Shown in pieces: positions 25,301 through 37,643 of a DNA stretch of 64,000 nucleotides. The translations under genes and the position numbers were made by a program. The DNA lies in NCBI GenBank assembly GCA_027625915.1, contig JANTQA010000023.1, positions 6,510,001-6,574,000 on the forward strand, read 5' to 3'. This DNA is from Anaeramoeba flamelloides (lineage: Eukaryota; Metamonada; Anaeramoebidae). The stretch's first letter is position 1, and every line of letters begins with the position of its first letter. A model generated the notes under the pieces. The model was not told the DNA's origin and did no database searches. It was given only the letters and a program-made list of their open reading frames with translations.

Positions 25301-28260
25301 AGTTTCAAAAAAACCTAAAATTCTCAAATACAAATGTATTTGATAGTTATTTACAAAAATATTTGAATGATTATATCCGTTTTAAAAAGGTGAGTGCTTT
25401 TTTAAAACTTTTTACAAGTTTTTGATTTAACAAAAAGTGAAAACTTTTTTTGAATTAAAACTTTTTGCAAAAATAAAAGTTTTAAAAAATCAGTACTTTA
25501 AATTGTTAAAACTTTTCAAAATAATAAATATGTAAAAAAAGTTCTGACTCAACCTTTAAATATAAGACAGAATGTGGTGTAAAGGTTGGGAAGGGAAGAA
25601 AAGAAACCTTTTTTAAAAAAAGCACTAACTTTATTAAAATAGAAAACTTTAAAAAAGCTTTAATTATGAAAATCTCATAAAAAAAAAAATACCACACTTT
25701 TTTAAAATATCTGTATCAGATCAAAAAAAATCTGAGAAACTATTTTGATATTTCATAATCTTTTGATTATCCTCAGTTTGTTTTTAAAAGGATGGAATAG
25801 GAATTTACTTGTTTCTGATAAATTTATTCAATTTGATAACATATTATAATTAAAAAACTTTTCAAATCCCCTTTTATTTTGAACATGAAGAGTCAGATAA
25901 TTTGAGAAACATCCAAAAAGATATTATACCTATAAACTGAAAGCTTATTCTTTCACTAATTTAAATTAATATTTATTTCTTGATAAATTAATTCAATTTT
26001 TAAATTGGAAGTTGAACATTTAAAAATAGAATAATCAAAAAAAAGTACTTCAATTGAACAAAAATAAATATAAATATTTAAAAAAACAAATAAATTTATT
26101 TATTGTGGGAATTGAGTAAAAGGACACAATAAAATAATAGAGAAAGGGGAAAAGAAAATAATTTTAATAAAAAAATCAACACCCAAAAGGTAATCAAATT
26201 AAAGATTATTGGCTGTTGTTCACTTTTCTTGAGTTTTCTGTTTATTTGTAAAGTGTTCTAGGTTTTTTTTGAGGTTTTCTATTTTATTTGTGAAGTGTTC
26301 TAGGTTTTTTTGAGGTTTTCCAAATAAATAGAAAACTCAAAAAAACCTAACGAAAGTCTATAGATGTTCCGAATAAAAAGGAAAACCGCTGTTAGGTTTT
26401 TTTTTTTTTAAAATTCTTATTCTAAAGACAATCAATAAATTATCGAAACAAAATCAAGAATTTTAAAAAAACGACACTAGCTTTTCCAGAATTCAAAAGA
26501 ATAGAACACAATAAAAGATTTTACTCTATTCTTTTGAATTCTGGAAAAGTGCCGTTAGGTTTTAATGAGCTTTTTGTTTTTTCCAAAAATCTATTGATTT
26601 TCGTTAGGCTTTTTGAGTTTTCTATTTATTCGGAAAATCAATAGATTTTCGTTAGGTTTTTTTTTTACTTTAGAAATAAACCGAAAATTTTAATAAAATT
26701 TCGGTTTATTTCTAAAGTAAAAAAAACCTGTAACATTTCACAGGATAAAACAGAAAACTCTTGAAAATTACAGTTAGGATTTTTTTAATTTCTAAAATTA
26801 AAAAAAACCGTCATTAGCTTTTCCAGAATTTAAAAGAATGGAATAAAATCTTTGATTTTTCTCCATTCTTTTAAATTCTGGAAAACTTAGACACTCTCCG
26901 GCACTCTCCTAAAGGAGGAACCAATGACCCAATAAAAATTTTTAAAAGTAAAAAAAAGTAAAAATAAAATTTCCATAATCTGTGATAATTAATTTGATAA
27001 TAATTTGATAACTTCCAATAAAATTTTAAACAAATTGATTTTATTTTTTTAAATATTCTATTCCGAATTACTGTTAATTGGAAAATAAAAGGAACGTAAT
27101 TTTCATAAAGCTTTTCAAAAAAAATAATCCACAGAGAATTAAAATAAAGCATTAACTTACCCCAATTCAAAAAGGAAAAATTGTAATGGATCGTCTAAGC
27201 GATTTATTGTTTTCAAGAATATAAATTGCATTTGATCTAGGTCACAATTTTTGGAAAGCCGAATGAAAATTTTTTTCAATTTATTTTTCCGCAAATAGTA
27301 ATCAATCATTTCATATCCAAAAATTTTATTAAAACACCTGAATTTTATACTTTACTTTGATTTATAATTCAAAAGAATACAGCTTTACATTATGCATGCT
27401 GGTCAAAAGGGAAACCAGTTGATCTGAACAGTATTGAACTTCTGATCCAATATGGAGCAGATCCATATTCAGTAAATATCGAAGGCAAAAAACCAGAAAA
27501 TATGTTGAATTCAAATCTTAAAAATGAAGAAATTAACAAGGTCAACAAATTGGCACTGGATCTTTTACATCAACCAATGGCTATCGTTGATGATTTTCAA
27601 AAATTATTTGATCGCAAGGAATTAACCGATAGTGAAATTCAAGGAATCCCTGTTCATTCTATATGGATCCAAACACGAATAGGCAACTCACCAACCAAGA
27701 TCGAAAAAATTATTGGCGAACTTGAAAACTCATCGTTATTGGATTTCTTGAAATGGGTTTATTGTGGATCAGTTCCAACAGATTCAGAAAGCATCATCGA
27801 ATTAATGGAAATCTGTGAAAAGTTGGAAATCAACTTTCAAACAAAATCTGGCAAAGTCGGCATTCTCAAGGATTTAAATACCTTATATAAGGATCACGAT
27901 TCAAAGGACTTTACTTTAATCGTTGAGAAACAAGAAATTAAAATTCATAAAATAATCTTGCTTGCGAGAAGTGAATTGTTTCGAGGAATGTTTTCGTGTC
28001 TTGAAAAGCAAATTGATCAAATAAAAGACCAATCAAATAGACCCTTAAAAATCATCAACGAAGTAATCAAATTTCTTTATACGGAAACTATTGATCAAGA
28101 AAAAAACTTGAATAACGACGAATTGGAAGATTTTTACGAAACAACAGATTACTTTTTATTAAATGAACGTTCAGCAATACAATCAAAAATAGAGAGAATC
28201 AAAGTTGATCGTAAAAAATCTTCATCTTGGTTTGGTTGGGGTAGTAAAAAAAAGAAATAA
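22387..28260 (+). CDS. Ankyrin-repeat protein with two BTB domains
   Basis: Probable cytosolic adaptor; BTB domains commonly dimerise or bind cullin-3 E3 ligases, and ankyrin repeats bind partner proteins. Exons are 22387-22485, 22578-22670, 23019-23123 and 27376-28260, all phase 0 with GT-AG introns, giving 393 residues. Ankyrin repeats: NSALHYACINSVPIEFIKIL (from ~34), EYTPLIYATGSNSSFEVIKY (from ~65), NTALHYACW and IELLIQYGADP (from ~100). A first, BTB-like segment (~189-250) contains IPVHSIWIQTRIGNSP and FLKWVYCGSV. A canonical BTB core starts at ~277 (DFTLIVEKQEIKIHKIILLA, then SELFRGMF). The C-terminus is basic (SSWFGWGSKKKK). The start ATG follows a T-rich leader; an additional 5' exon cannot be excluded. 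The second ankyrin repeat is two residues short at the exon 2/3 junction, and a possible 3-nt microexon near 22900 is discussed in the findings. Confidence 0.88.
24295..24465 (+). repeat. Dispersed repeat, copy 1 (inverted partner at 54600-54800)
   Basis: It contains TTTTTTAGTTGGTATGAAAA, then TATATTATAC, GGATATATTCCACTTC and, further on, AAAGAAATGATTTGAA and AATTTGAAAAATGT. The same blocks occur in the same order on the opposite strand at 54600-54800. Identity in the first 60 bp is high. Family unknown; no terminal repeats or target duplication are obvious. Confidence 0.7.
24641..24978. repeat. Tandem duplication, two ~169-bp units
   Basis: The units start at 24641 and 24810, each with GATAAATTCAAA. 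They share TTTTTATTCAATTTCCATTT, then TCAAGA, AAAGTT-CTTAA and AATAAAATGCTTTCTTCAAA in the same order. Divergence is moderate (perhaps a fifth of sites by eye). Confidence 0.75.
26220..26890. repeat. Tract of nested hairpins with repeated GTTAGG-T motif
   Basis: At least three strong hairpins lie in ~400 bp: 26480-26552 (CTTTTCCAGAATTCAAAAGA against its complement), 26664-26728 (ACTTTAGAAATAAACCGAAA against its complement) and 26816-26886 (CTTTTCCAGAATTTAAAAGA against its complement). They are separated by copies of GTTAGGTTTTTT or close variants (near 26391, 26554, 26603, 26651 and 26773, and inverted near 26341). The first and third hairpins have related stems. Intronic; no coding capacity. 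Confidence 0.8.
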
Positions 28261-29238
28261 TTCGAATTTTTTTTTTTCTTTTTTTTTTATTTTTTTTTGT
28301 CTCAAAAATCAATCAAATTTATTGAGTAATATTTATTTTAAAATAAATAATCTTCTATTTTTTTATAGTAAAAAAAATTTATTTATTATTATTTTTTTTT
28401 TATTGTTTTATTATGAAGAGAGGTTATTCAACAAAAACAACTTTCTTCTGAATCTCTGGATTTATTTAGAGTTTTTTATCCTAGATATAATGTAAGCAAT
28501 ATTATTCCTCATAAGATAACTTTTCCTTAAAAAATGAAAAGAAAAAAATTTATTTTTTAACAAAAACAAGAAAAAGAGAAAGAAAAGAAATAAATAAAAA
28601 ATAGAGCAGGATTTTTTGGTAAGGTTTAAGTGCTCAAGAGTTATTAATCTGTTAAAGAGAGAGTTTTGAAGTGAATGAATTTGTGACTGCTAATTCAAAG
28701 AGTAGTCAAAAGAGCCTTTTAATTACAGTCATGAGAAGTATTTTAAACTGAATTGACCTCGATTTTTTTTGTCAATTCTTTAATAAGGAACCAATTTTGA
28801 TCAAATTCTATATTTGGTTTTGTTATCCCAAATACTACTAGAATTATATGAAGAAAAATGCATAATCTTACAGCTCTTCAAAATATTAAATAAAGGGGTT
28901 TTATAGTAAAAATAATCCCATTCTACAATCTAAAAAAATATCTAATAATAAGTATTCTTAGATATCTAAAATAATTCTTTTTTATATATACTAATTCAAT
29001 TTCGTCTCAGGGTAGAATTTATTTTGAGTATTTTATATAACTCTATTTCAATTTTAAAATTTATTTGTCAAATTAAAAACTTTTTAAAAATCAAAGTAAT
29101 TTTTGACAAATAAAAAAATCAAAAGAAACGAAATTTTCAAAGAGAGATAATACAAATAATCTCCAAAACTCACACCCAACAACAGCTATATCAACACATC
29201 TCTTTAAATATTACTTTAGTGTTGAAATAGTTCCAATA

Positions 29239-29439
29239 TACAGTCAGTTTCACTTTTAAGGTACAAACTTTCAACGAAATTTAAGGTACAAAAAAATCTC
29301 AAATTAAGGCACAAAATTTCGAATTTTTTTTTTTACAATTTATTTTTACTAGAATTTGAATTTTGTGCTTTAATTTGAGATTTATTTTGTGCCTTAAATT
29401 TTGTTGAAAGTTTGTGCCTTAAAAGTGAAACTGACTGTA
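29239..29439. mobile_element. Family A palindromic MITE
   Basis: TA-flanked ~200 bp palindrome beginning TACAGTCAGTTTCAC and ending GTGAAACTGACTGTA. Each arm carries three spaced copies of a TTAAGGCACAAA-like word (some reading AAGGTACAAA here). CAGT...ACTG ends with TA target duplication are typical of Tc1/mariner non-autonomous elements. Confidence 0.9.
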
Positions 29440-29755
29440 AGAGGATATATTACCTAATGAAGAAACACTAAAAATTGGAAATTGTAGAACAACATTTTGA
29501 GGTAAAAAAAAACTTTCTATACTCTAATGATCAGAACTTTAAATAGAAGAAACTCACACAACCATTTCTTTCTTTAAAAATATAACAAATTAATTCCAAA
29601 TAGTTGAAAAATAAACTGTGTATTTTTAATCGAGGTCGATTCACTCAATTTAGTTTTCTGAAAAGAAATGAAAGAGAGTAAAAAAATAATAAATAAAGAT
29701 GAAAACCTAATTTTACAGTTTTATTTTACCCACCCATTATTTCATGACTTTTGGT

Positions 29756-29954
29756 TACAGTTAGTTCCACTTTTAAGGCAAAAAATTTCAATGAAATTTT
29801 AGGCACAATAAAAATCTCAAATTAAGGCACAAAATTCAGATTCTAGTAAAATAATTTGTGGAAAAAAAAATTACAAATTTTGTGCCTTAATTTGAGATTT
29901 TTTTGTGCTAAAATTTCATTGAAATTTTGTGTACTAAAAGTGGAATTGACTGTA
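29756..29954. mobile_element. Family A palindromic MITE
   Basis: Same structure as the copy at 29239, starting TACAGTTAGTTCC and ending GGAATTGACTGTA, with an inner loop ATTCTAGTAAAATAA. Slightly more diverged arms. It lies only ~320 bp from the previous copy. Confidence 0.88.
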
Positions 29955-32799
29955 TTTCCTTTCATTTTGGGCAATTCTAGGATCATCACCACAATTACAA
30001 CTGTCTGTGGTGTGAAGTACTTTCCAGAAGTTGATCTCAATACATTATATTATTACCTTTATAGTCGAAGTTAAATCATTTCAATGCAAATCACATATAA
30101 TAATAAGATAAATTATTTGTTACCATTTCTCTTCGGATTATAGCTTATAACCAAGTTATAAAATAAATTTTGATTATTTTTTCTACGTCTCTTCTTTTGT
30201 CGTTCAATAAAAAGAAATAAATAAAAATTTTGAAATTCTTTTTTGAAAAAAAAAATAAAATATATAAAAAATTAAATTGAAAAATAATTCGAAAAGAGAT
30301 AATTAATTAAATTAAAAAATTATGTCATGGGTTGTTTGTCTTGGAAAGAAAGTGATATTTCCTTCAAAAAATGATGAAATTTATCAAACTATTCTCCTAT
30401 TCACCTAAATAACCAACTAAAAAGAAAACAATTGTTTTTTCTTGGGATGTTCTGGTAAGGATCTTGATGAAATCGAACATGCTAAAAGTTGGGTTTTATT
30501 GTTTTTTTTTGAATTCTATTTTCATTCTAATAATAAATATAATTTTTGTATTTGTTTTTCTACAATTTGGTAAAAAATGACATTTTAATGTTTTGAATTT
30601 TGAAGATACTTTAGATTTTTACATAATCTTTCCATATAAAATGAATTAAGGAACAGAAATTTCAAAATAGATATTTTTTGTTCCAAATTTTCAAGATCAC
30701 ATTCATCTTTTTTTATATTTTTTGATAAATACGAATTACCATATATAAATTAGATAAAATGAATTGCAGAACAGAAATTCCAAAATAGATGATTTTTTTA
30801 GAATTTAAAAAAATCAATAATTTCAAAAAAGTCTATTAAATGAGAAAATTGAAACAAAACTCAAAACAATATTTTTGATTTTCATTATATTTTTTCTACG
30901 TCTTACATTAATTATTATCATAATTTCTTCCTACAAATCATTTTTTATTATATTTCTAGTATTCACTATGACTTCTTTTCATACCAGATATGATCAAATA
31001 AATAATATATTATTCGCTTTAGTGTACTAATATAAAACTATTTTCTTATCTTTTGAAACTCTTTTTTATTGAAATGCGTTTCTTATTATAGAAATATCTG
31101 TTTTTAAATTAGGATTATATGCTTTAAATTATTTTCATTTAGTATTTTTACATAAGGCTTTTAAGTTTTGCAAAAAAAAAAATAAATTTTCTTGAAATTA
31201 TTTTTCTGAACAGAAATTACATAATATCTTTTCCATAAAATAAATTCTGTAAAATATATTATGTAAAATAAAACAAATTCAAAAAAAAATATTATCTAAA
31301 AAATTTTGTAAAAAATAATTAGATCTCAAAAAAAGGAGGAATATTTTTTTACTTTTTTAAAAACATTTTCTGTTTCTAATTGTTATATTAGATCAAAATA
31401 ATGTTCTTTTTTTCCAAATATTTTTTTTTTATTAAGTAATAGAAAATACTGATTATCACTAATTTTCTTGAAGAAACTTTATGAAATTGAAATTAAGAAA
31501 ATCCAAGTTCAACAAAGTGCATGTTAAAAGGTTTTAATCTTGGTTATAAATTTTAGTAATTTCAAATATTCGGTGATTTTGATCATTTTATTCAGTTTAA
31601 TATTTCAAATTTCAGTATAAAAAATTCACTTTTTTTATTGTGTACTGCTTTTTATGTGTCTATTTTCTTTTTATTAAAAAGAAAATATAAATTTTAGGTT
31701 GTTAAAAAAACTTTAATATATATATATATTGGAATTATTTTTAAAAATATTATAAGAGTGTCAGATTTTAAAAAAATAAGTGGGCTCAGAATGTTTTTTT
31801 ATCCTATTTTTAAGTTTTGATTTTATTTTAAAAGGTTTCATATAATTATTTTTTTCGGTAAAATTTTGTAAACTTTTGAACCAATAAACAACAAACAAAT
31901 ATTTAAAATGTTAAATAATAATATACAAAACTCTAACTTTTGATAAATTAAATTATTTATCAATTGAAAGTTAAATACTTTTTAAATTTTTTAATAAAGT
32001 ATATCAATTATATGTATTTACATATTTTTTAAGACTGCCTTTAATATATAAACTAAATTTTATACTAAATCGTCCTTCTTACATTTGAATTTTGAATTGG
32101 TTTTGTATTGTTTTGAAGTTTTTCCTCTCACAATGAAAAGTTTGCAAAAAAATCATTTTTTCTCATTTTTATTTTTTCAACAATGTTTTGTTAAAATGGA
32201 AAATGAAAATGAAAAATTGGAAAGAAGTAACAGATGAATTAATGAAAAAATTGGTTTTGAATATGAAAAAGAGATTAGATTTAGTTATTCAAATGGAAGG
32301 AGAAGTGATAAATGGGTTTTATTCATTTTTTTATTTTGTCTATTTTTTATGTAATGCTTCTTTCAAAATAAATGTTCCAATTTTTTTTAACAGTTTTTTT
32401 TATTTTTTTTTCTTTTATTTTTAGACAAAAAATAAATATCTCTTGAGTATAGTATTGAATATTAAAATCGAAATTTTTATATTATAATAGATAATTTCAA
32501 TTATTAAAAATATTTTTCTTTAAAATTTGATTTTTATTGGGCTAATGATTTTGAAAGGGGGTTTATTATCAAAAAAACTGAATAAAAAAAAAAAAATAAA
32601 AAAAGCACATTAACGATTGAAGATGATTATTTTTAATCGAATCCATTCAGTCAAATTATATCACTATGGATATTCCAAAATGAAATTGTTTCAACATTTA
32701 AAGGATTAGAGTCTGCCCCATTCTATAAAATTTCAATGGGAAAGATAAATCTCGTTATTTGTTTATATAAACACACTTGCGCACAAGCGCCTATTACTT

Positions 32800-33732
32800 T
32801 TAGAGTTCCAACCCAAGTTTCACAAGTATTTTTTCGATATCAAAATTTTCTTTTGATGAAATGTTTAAAAGATCAATTTTTTCGCGCATCTGCTTCAGCT
32901 TTCTTCTTCTTGCGTTTGTAAACCAAGTTGAAATTTGTTTGATCGTTAAACTTGTTTTCAGGCTTAGCTCTTGCTTTTCTTCTTTAGTTGGGAAGGGCTT
33001 TTCTAAATGGTCAAAAAACCATTTGTTTAATACTCTTCTGGTATTTTTAGGATAATTCTTCCTTCTTGATTTTGCACCAATTTTTTGTATTTCTTGTGAT
33101 CTTTGTCTTTTGAGTGTTTCTTTGAGCTCTTGTGACGCTTTCTTAAGTGAAACTTTCTTCTGTGTTGTTAAATTCAAATCAAGATCCAGATTATCAAGTT
33201 CTTTGAGATATTGCTCTGAAAATTCAGAAAGTCTTCTTAGGATTTTGTTTGATGCTTCTTTTTGTTTCTCAAGTGAAAAAATCATTTCCCCTATAAAGTC
33301 ATTTATTAAACTACTGTCTTGAAATCCTTCAATATTGTTCAAATTAATTTCTTGTTCGATTTCAATGTCTATTTCTTTTTCTTTTTCTTTTTCTTTTTCT
33401 TTTTCTTTTTCTTTTTTTTTCTTTTTGATATTTTGGGAATATTCGTCAATATCAATAGAAAAATCTTGTTTTAATGAGTTTTGACGAAGTGACTCAAAAG
33501 AAATTCCATTAATCTCACAAAGCAAATTTAAATTGGTTTCTGTTTGATCCATTAACTCTTCTTCTGTGAAGAAATCCTGATGCTCATTAAATTTTGATAC
33601 AAGTGTTTCAAATTTGTTATTTGTCAAAATTTGTCTTATCATTAAGTTGTTTTTTGATTGGTTTGGTGGGTTTTTAAGAATTCCATTTTTATTAAAATAA
33701 ATTGGTTCGTAGTTGTCACTATTGGAATACAT
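32800..33732 (-). CDS. TALE-class homeodomain transcription factor
   Basis: DNA-binding nuclear regulator. Single exon; the start is taken as the ATG at 33732 (MYSNSDNYEP), giving 310 residues, because the open frame upstream has no other ATG. The homeodomain is at ~221-280: NYPKNTRRVLNKWFFDHL, EKPFPTKEEK, LTIKQISTWFTNARRRKLK. The three-residue insertion with P-F-P between helices 1 and 2, and WFxNARRR with Asn51 in helix 3, place it with TALE proteins (PBX/MEIS/IRX/KNOX kinds). Upstream are a Lys/Glu tandem run (~104-120) and a probable helical region (~140-215; EMIFSLEKQKEASNKILRR), which might be a diverged dimerisation module. I cannot assign it to PBX or MEIS. No close neighbour on the same strand. 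Confidence 0.92.
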   Translation of the reverse strand: MYSNSDNYEPIYFNKNGILKNPPNQSKNNLMIRQILTNNKFETLVSKFNEHQDFFTEEELMDQTETNLNLLCEINGISFESLRQNSLKQDFSIDIDEYSQNIKKKKKEKEKEKEKEKEKEIDIEIEQEINLNNIEGFQDSSLINDFIGEMIFSLEKQKEASNKILRRLSEFSEQYLKELDNLDLDLNLTTQKKVSLKKASQELKETLKRQRSQEIQKIGAKSRRKNYPKNTRRVLNKWFFDHLEKPFPTKEEKQELSLKTSLTIKQISTWFTNARRRKLKQMREKIDLLNISSKENFDIEKILVKLGLEL

Positions 33733-35059
33733 TTCTGAATAATAAATTACGATCAATCACAAACAAAAAAACAAAAAATGATAAAAAATGTTTGGTTCAT
33801 TAAAAAATAGCATACAAATTGTGTTAACTTTTTTTACTTGATAATACTTTAGTTTTTTTTAAATTGTTCCAAATTTTGAAAGGAATTACAAGATCACAAT
33901 TCAAAAAGTCACAATTTAAAAATTTTTGCAATTCAAACTTTTCAAAACATGTAATTTAAACAAATTTCCACTTTTTGGTTTTCATAAAGAGAGTTTCCCG
34001 TTTTTAAAAGTTACAAATATTATTCTTTTTAGATACTTTCAAAAATTTTAATTAAATATCAAAAAGTTTATCTTTTGTTAATTATTATTTTTTACCCTTT
34101 TTGGGTATAAAAGTTTGTGCCAAGTATTTAAATTTGAAATAATATGAAACAATATCAGAAACTTAAATCTTGTAGACTGTCAGTCTGAAAGTTCCAAAAA
34201 GTCTTGAAAAGTATTTGTATGGATTGTTTTATGCTTGTAGTGTTCATTAAAATAACACTCCAAAAAATCTCATTTCTTTTTCAAAGCTTTCAACAATTTC
34301 AATTTTTTACTTTCGCTATTTAAACATAAAGATAATTTGGGTATGTACCACCCTTGAATAACCTTGAAATCTATATTTTTATGCTTAAATAGCTTTAAGA
34401 GAATTTAAGTCTAAGGGCATTTAGAGGGTAATTTACACTCATTCAATAATAATAACAAAATGATTATTTTTTTTTTCTCCCAATATTATCCCTTTAGATT
34501 TTTTGTTATGAAAAAGAAAAGTGAATTTTTTTTTCTTTTTTTAATAAGTATTTCAGAATATATCTGAACTATTGGTTTAAATTATATTTTGGTGTTTATT
34601 TTATATTTCAAGTGATTAAATTTATTGAAATATATGTATTTAAAATTTTTAGACAAAAAGTAATTGTAAAAACACTTAAAAATACTCAAAAATTGTAAAT
34701 ATTCAAATTTTTTTATAAAGTTTAGTTCTTCGAAAATAAAATAAAGTATAGTGTTTGTTTTTATTTTTATTCTTTACTATTACTAATTATTGATATTTCA
34801 GGTAAATTTTTAATCTTGTTTTTAATAATAAAAAAAATCAACTTATTTTGAAAATAAATGTAAATAATAAAATGATTTTTTTTTTGTTTATATTATTTCT
34901 CTCGACATGATTGTTAGTTATAAAACTAATTGGATTTGGTTTTATAGTAAAAGGTATTGTGGAATTTTCAAAAAAAAACTGGTTCAAATGGTAATAATTA
35001 ATTCATAATTGGGCCATTATTTCTAAAATGTCACCTTTAGAAAATTGTAATCCATGTTT

Positions 35060-35320
35060 CAAAATAAAAAGTATGTTTTTTTGTCCCAAGAAGACCTCAA
35101 AAAGTGAATGAAAAATAAAAAACAACAATAAACAAGAAAAAATATGGTAAATTTTTATTAAAAGTTATTTGATATTTAATCTCTAAAAAAAAAAAAAAAA
35201 AATGGAGTTATAATGAATTAAAATGTTTTCCATCAATCATCATAAAAAAAATTCAAAAAAATTTCTTAAAAATTACCAAAAAATTTGAACAATTGCTTTA
35301 ATAATTTAAATTGTAAAGAA
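35060..35320 (+). mobile_element. Family C fragment
   Basis: Contains TGTTTCAAAATAAAAAGT then GTTTTTTTGT and downstream blocks (AAAATTACCAAAAAATTTGA-like, TTTAATAATTTAAATT) colinear with 58655-58940. The ends are not preserved. Confidence 0.55.
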
Positions 35321-35974
35321 TATAAAAAGAAATTTATATTTAAAATTGTTTTGAACATAGAAATATAATTGCGAGGTGAATTATAAATTACGTAGGAAAA
35401 AGAAGAAAATCAATTATGTGTTTTATCTTTTGAAAATCCGTTTTAAACAATCAATATAATAGTTTTTTTATTTGAATACAATATTAATTTGATAAAAAGG
35501 AAAAAATAATCATTATTTTTAAAAAATTGGATTTTGATGAGTCAATACACACAAAATAATTTGTTGTCTTTTTCTCAAATTTTAATCTTGTCGAAAATAA
35601 AGAAAAATATTCTCAAAATATAATTAAATTTCATAGTTTTTGGTCAAAAAAAAAACATTGAAAATGATCAAATGTATCTCTTGGCTTTACATAAATATCA
35701 GTTGACGAATTATGTTAAAAGTTTCATTTTTTTGAAATATCTAGTGGGTAAAAATACATGAATGGAAAAAATCCGAGAAAGATTTTTAATTGTTAATATT
35801 AGGAAAATTTTTGTATAATTTCATTTATTTTCAGAATCAAAACCTTTTTCTAAATAAAGAATTTTTTTCTGAGCTAGTAATAAACCTACCCAAAGTTCCT
35901 TAAAGTAGGTTGTCTATTAAATACTTGGGTAACTGTTTGAAAGTATAAGTAGAAAAGCTTTTTTGAAAAATGAT

Positions 35975-36172
35975 AAATTCAGTTCCACTTTTAAGAAACA
36001 AACATTCAAAAAATTTCAAGCACAAAAAATCTTCCATATTAAAATTTAAAATTCTGAATTTAGACAAATAATTTGTGTAAAAAAAAATTCCCAAAAATGA
36101 ACCTTAATTAGAGATTGATTTGCACATTAAATTTCGTTGAAAGTTGCTACCTTAAAGGTGGAACTGGTTGTA
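35975..36172. mobile_element. Decayed family A palindrome
   Basis: Starts near TTCAGTTCCACTTTTAAG and ends AGGTGGAACTGGTTGTA. The arms keep the layout of family A, but many positions differ, so this is an older copy. Confidence 0.75.
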
Positions 36173-36302
36173 GAGTTTTATTGGGATTTACTATTAGTTT
36201 GGAAAATGACAATTGTATTCTTGTTTTTTTTTTGATTGATTAAATGGCCTTTTGAAAAACCATAATTTAATTAATCGTCATTCTAATAAGTGGGTGAGTT
36301 CC

Positions 36303-36493
36303 CATCAAATTCACTTTTAAGACACAAACTTTCAATGAAATTTAATGTATAAAAAAAAAAAAAATTAAAGGTTCATTTTTTGGAATTTTTTTTATTGAAA
36401 TTATTTTACTAGAATTTGAATTTTATATCTTAATTTGAGATTTTTTTTTGCCTAAAATTTTGTTGGATGTTTTTGTCTAAAAAATGGAACTGA
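36303..36493. mobile_element. Decayed family A palindrome
   Basis: TTCACTTTTAAGACACAAAC at the left and AAAAAATGGAACTGAA at the right, with the central ATTTTACTAGAATTTGAATT loop of family A. It is strongly diverged and lacks clear TA ends. Confidence 0.65.
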
Positions 36494-37643
36494 ACGAATG
36501 ATTTTTCAAATAAAGTTGTTTTACTTGGTTTAACAAAAAAAAAATACTTGAGTGCTAAATAGGCACCTTATTTTAAGGAGCTTTATGTGGGTTTATTACT
36601 AGGTATATAAAAAAATTGGTTATTCAAATAAAGAATTTATTCTTAAAAAAGAAATTTACTGAACAATTTTTGGAATATTCGCAATAAAAAATCTTGTCGT
36701 GGATTTATTTCATATGTATTTTTTTTTTTTCACCACAGTATTTTAAATAATCAATGTTCACTTTTTTTGTGTTTTGAAAATTATATGTATTGTTTTTGAA
36801 ATAACTGTTTTTTTTTCTTTTAATAGGTTTTCTTTTTTCCTTTAAATGTGGTTTTTGGTTTTTATTTTGTGTTCAATAAAAAAAAATACAGTCTAGTATA
36901 ACTACACTTTCAAATTAAACAATATTTACAATAGATCATATTATTAAAAGTGTTTTTCTACAACCTTCAAGGACAATCTCCTTCTAAAAGAGATATAATT
37001 CAACAAAATTTAAAATAAAACAACACCAAAATCCACAGCAACCAAATCTTTCAATTTGAATAAATACAAAAAAAAAACAAGAAAAGGGGGGAAATGGGTT
37101 TCTTGTAAACTTTTTGTTTGGTATCTCCACAAATAAATAGGAATAATTAATTTTTCAAAAGTTTTTTTTGAAATTGAATTAAAAAAAAATTTATTTCAAT
37201 TTCCTTTTTGGCTTTAAGCATATCGTATTCAAATCATATTTTGGAATTTGTTGACTTTATTTATTTTTTTTCATTCTTTTTTTTTTCTATATTGGATGAG
37301 ATAAGAATCCTTAGTGAAGTAATATTTCATATTGAATCAAAAGTCAATCAGACGAAATTTTATCTGTTTAAAATATAACAAGAACCTGCTCTATTTACCA
37401 AATTATTTAAAAAACAATTCTTTTTCAATATTTTTCATAATGAGAGCAAATTAAATGTCTAAAATGATCAAATATCATGACTATATAATGATCTTTCAAT
37501 TTTTCTTTCAATTATTAGAAAAAATATTTTGAGGATCTTTGAAAAAAATTTCTTTTATTATTACTTTGAAAATGACAATATTAAGGCCAAGACATAATTC
37601 CTTTTACAAAAATAAACAAAATCTTGAAACCTTTTCATTTTAA

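Larger units (their letters stand above)
23124..27375 (+). other. 4.25 kb intron of the ankyrin-BTB gene
   Basis: The donor follows TACAAACAA and the acceptor is AAAAG before AATACAGCT, splitting the second from the third ankyrin repeat. The intron carries a dispersed repeat (~24295), a 169-bp tandem duplication (24641) and a tract of nested hairpins (26220-26890). No exon-like open frame with ankyrin similarity was seen inside it. Confidence 0.8.
28261..32799. other. Intergenic region between ankyrin-BTB and homeobox genes
   Basis: This 4.5 kb of AT-rich sequence contains two family A palindromes (29239 and 29756). A 16-bp inverted pair (TGAATTGACCTCGATT near 28749 and its near-complement near 29632) encloses ~880 bp including one palindrome. 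A family-B-like end (GGATTAGAGTCTGCC) occurs near 32705. No gene is supported; a weak small frame near 32203 is listed as rejected. Confidence 0.6.

Noticed and set aside
26871-27170. 99-codon minus-strand frame upstream of the last ankyrin-BTB exon
   Set aside because: It begins in a MITE-like hairpin, is antisense to an intron, is low in complexity and lacks any domain.
32203-32450. Possible small gene (peptide like WKEVTDELMKKLVLNMKKRL with a GT...AG intron to a short second exon)
   Set aside because: The frame before the T-rich stretch is only ~40 codons, matches no known family, and the surroundings show no second supporting exon. Worth an RNA-seq look, but not supportable as a gene.
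33361-33430. Lys/Glu tandem run in the homeobox gene considered as a separate simple-repeat locus of interest
   Set aside because: Such KE runs occur in several genes of the window and are typical of this genome; it is part of the coding sequence.
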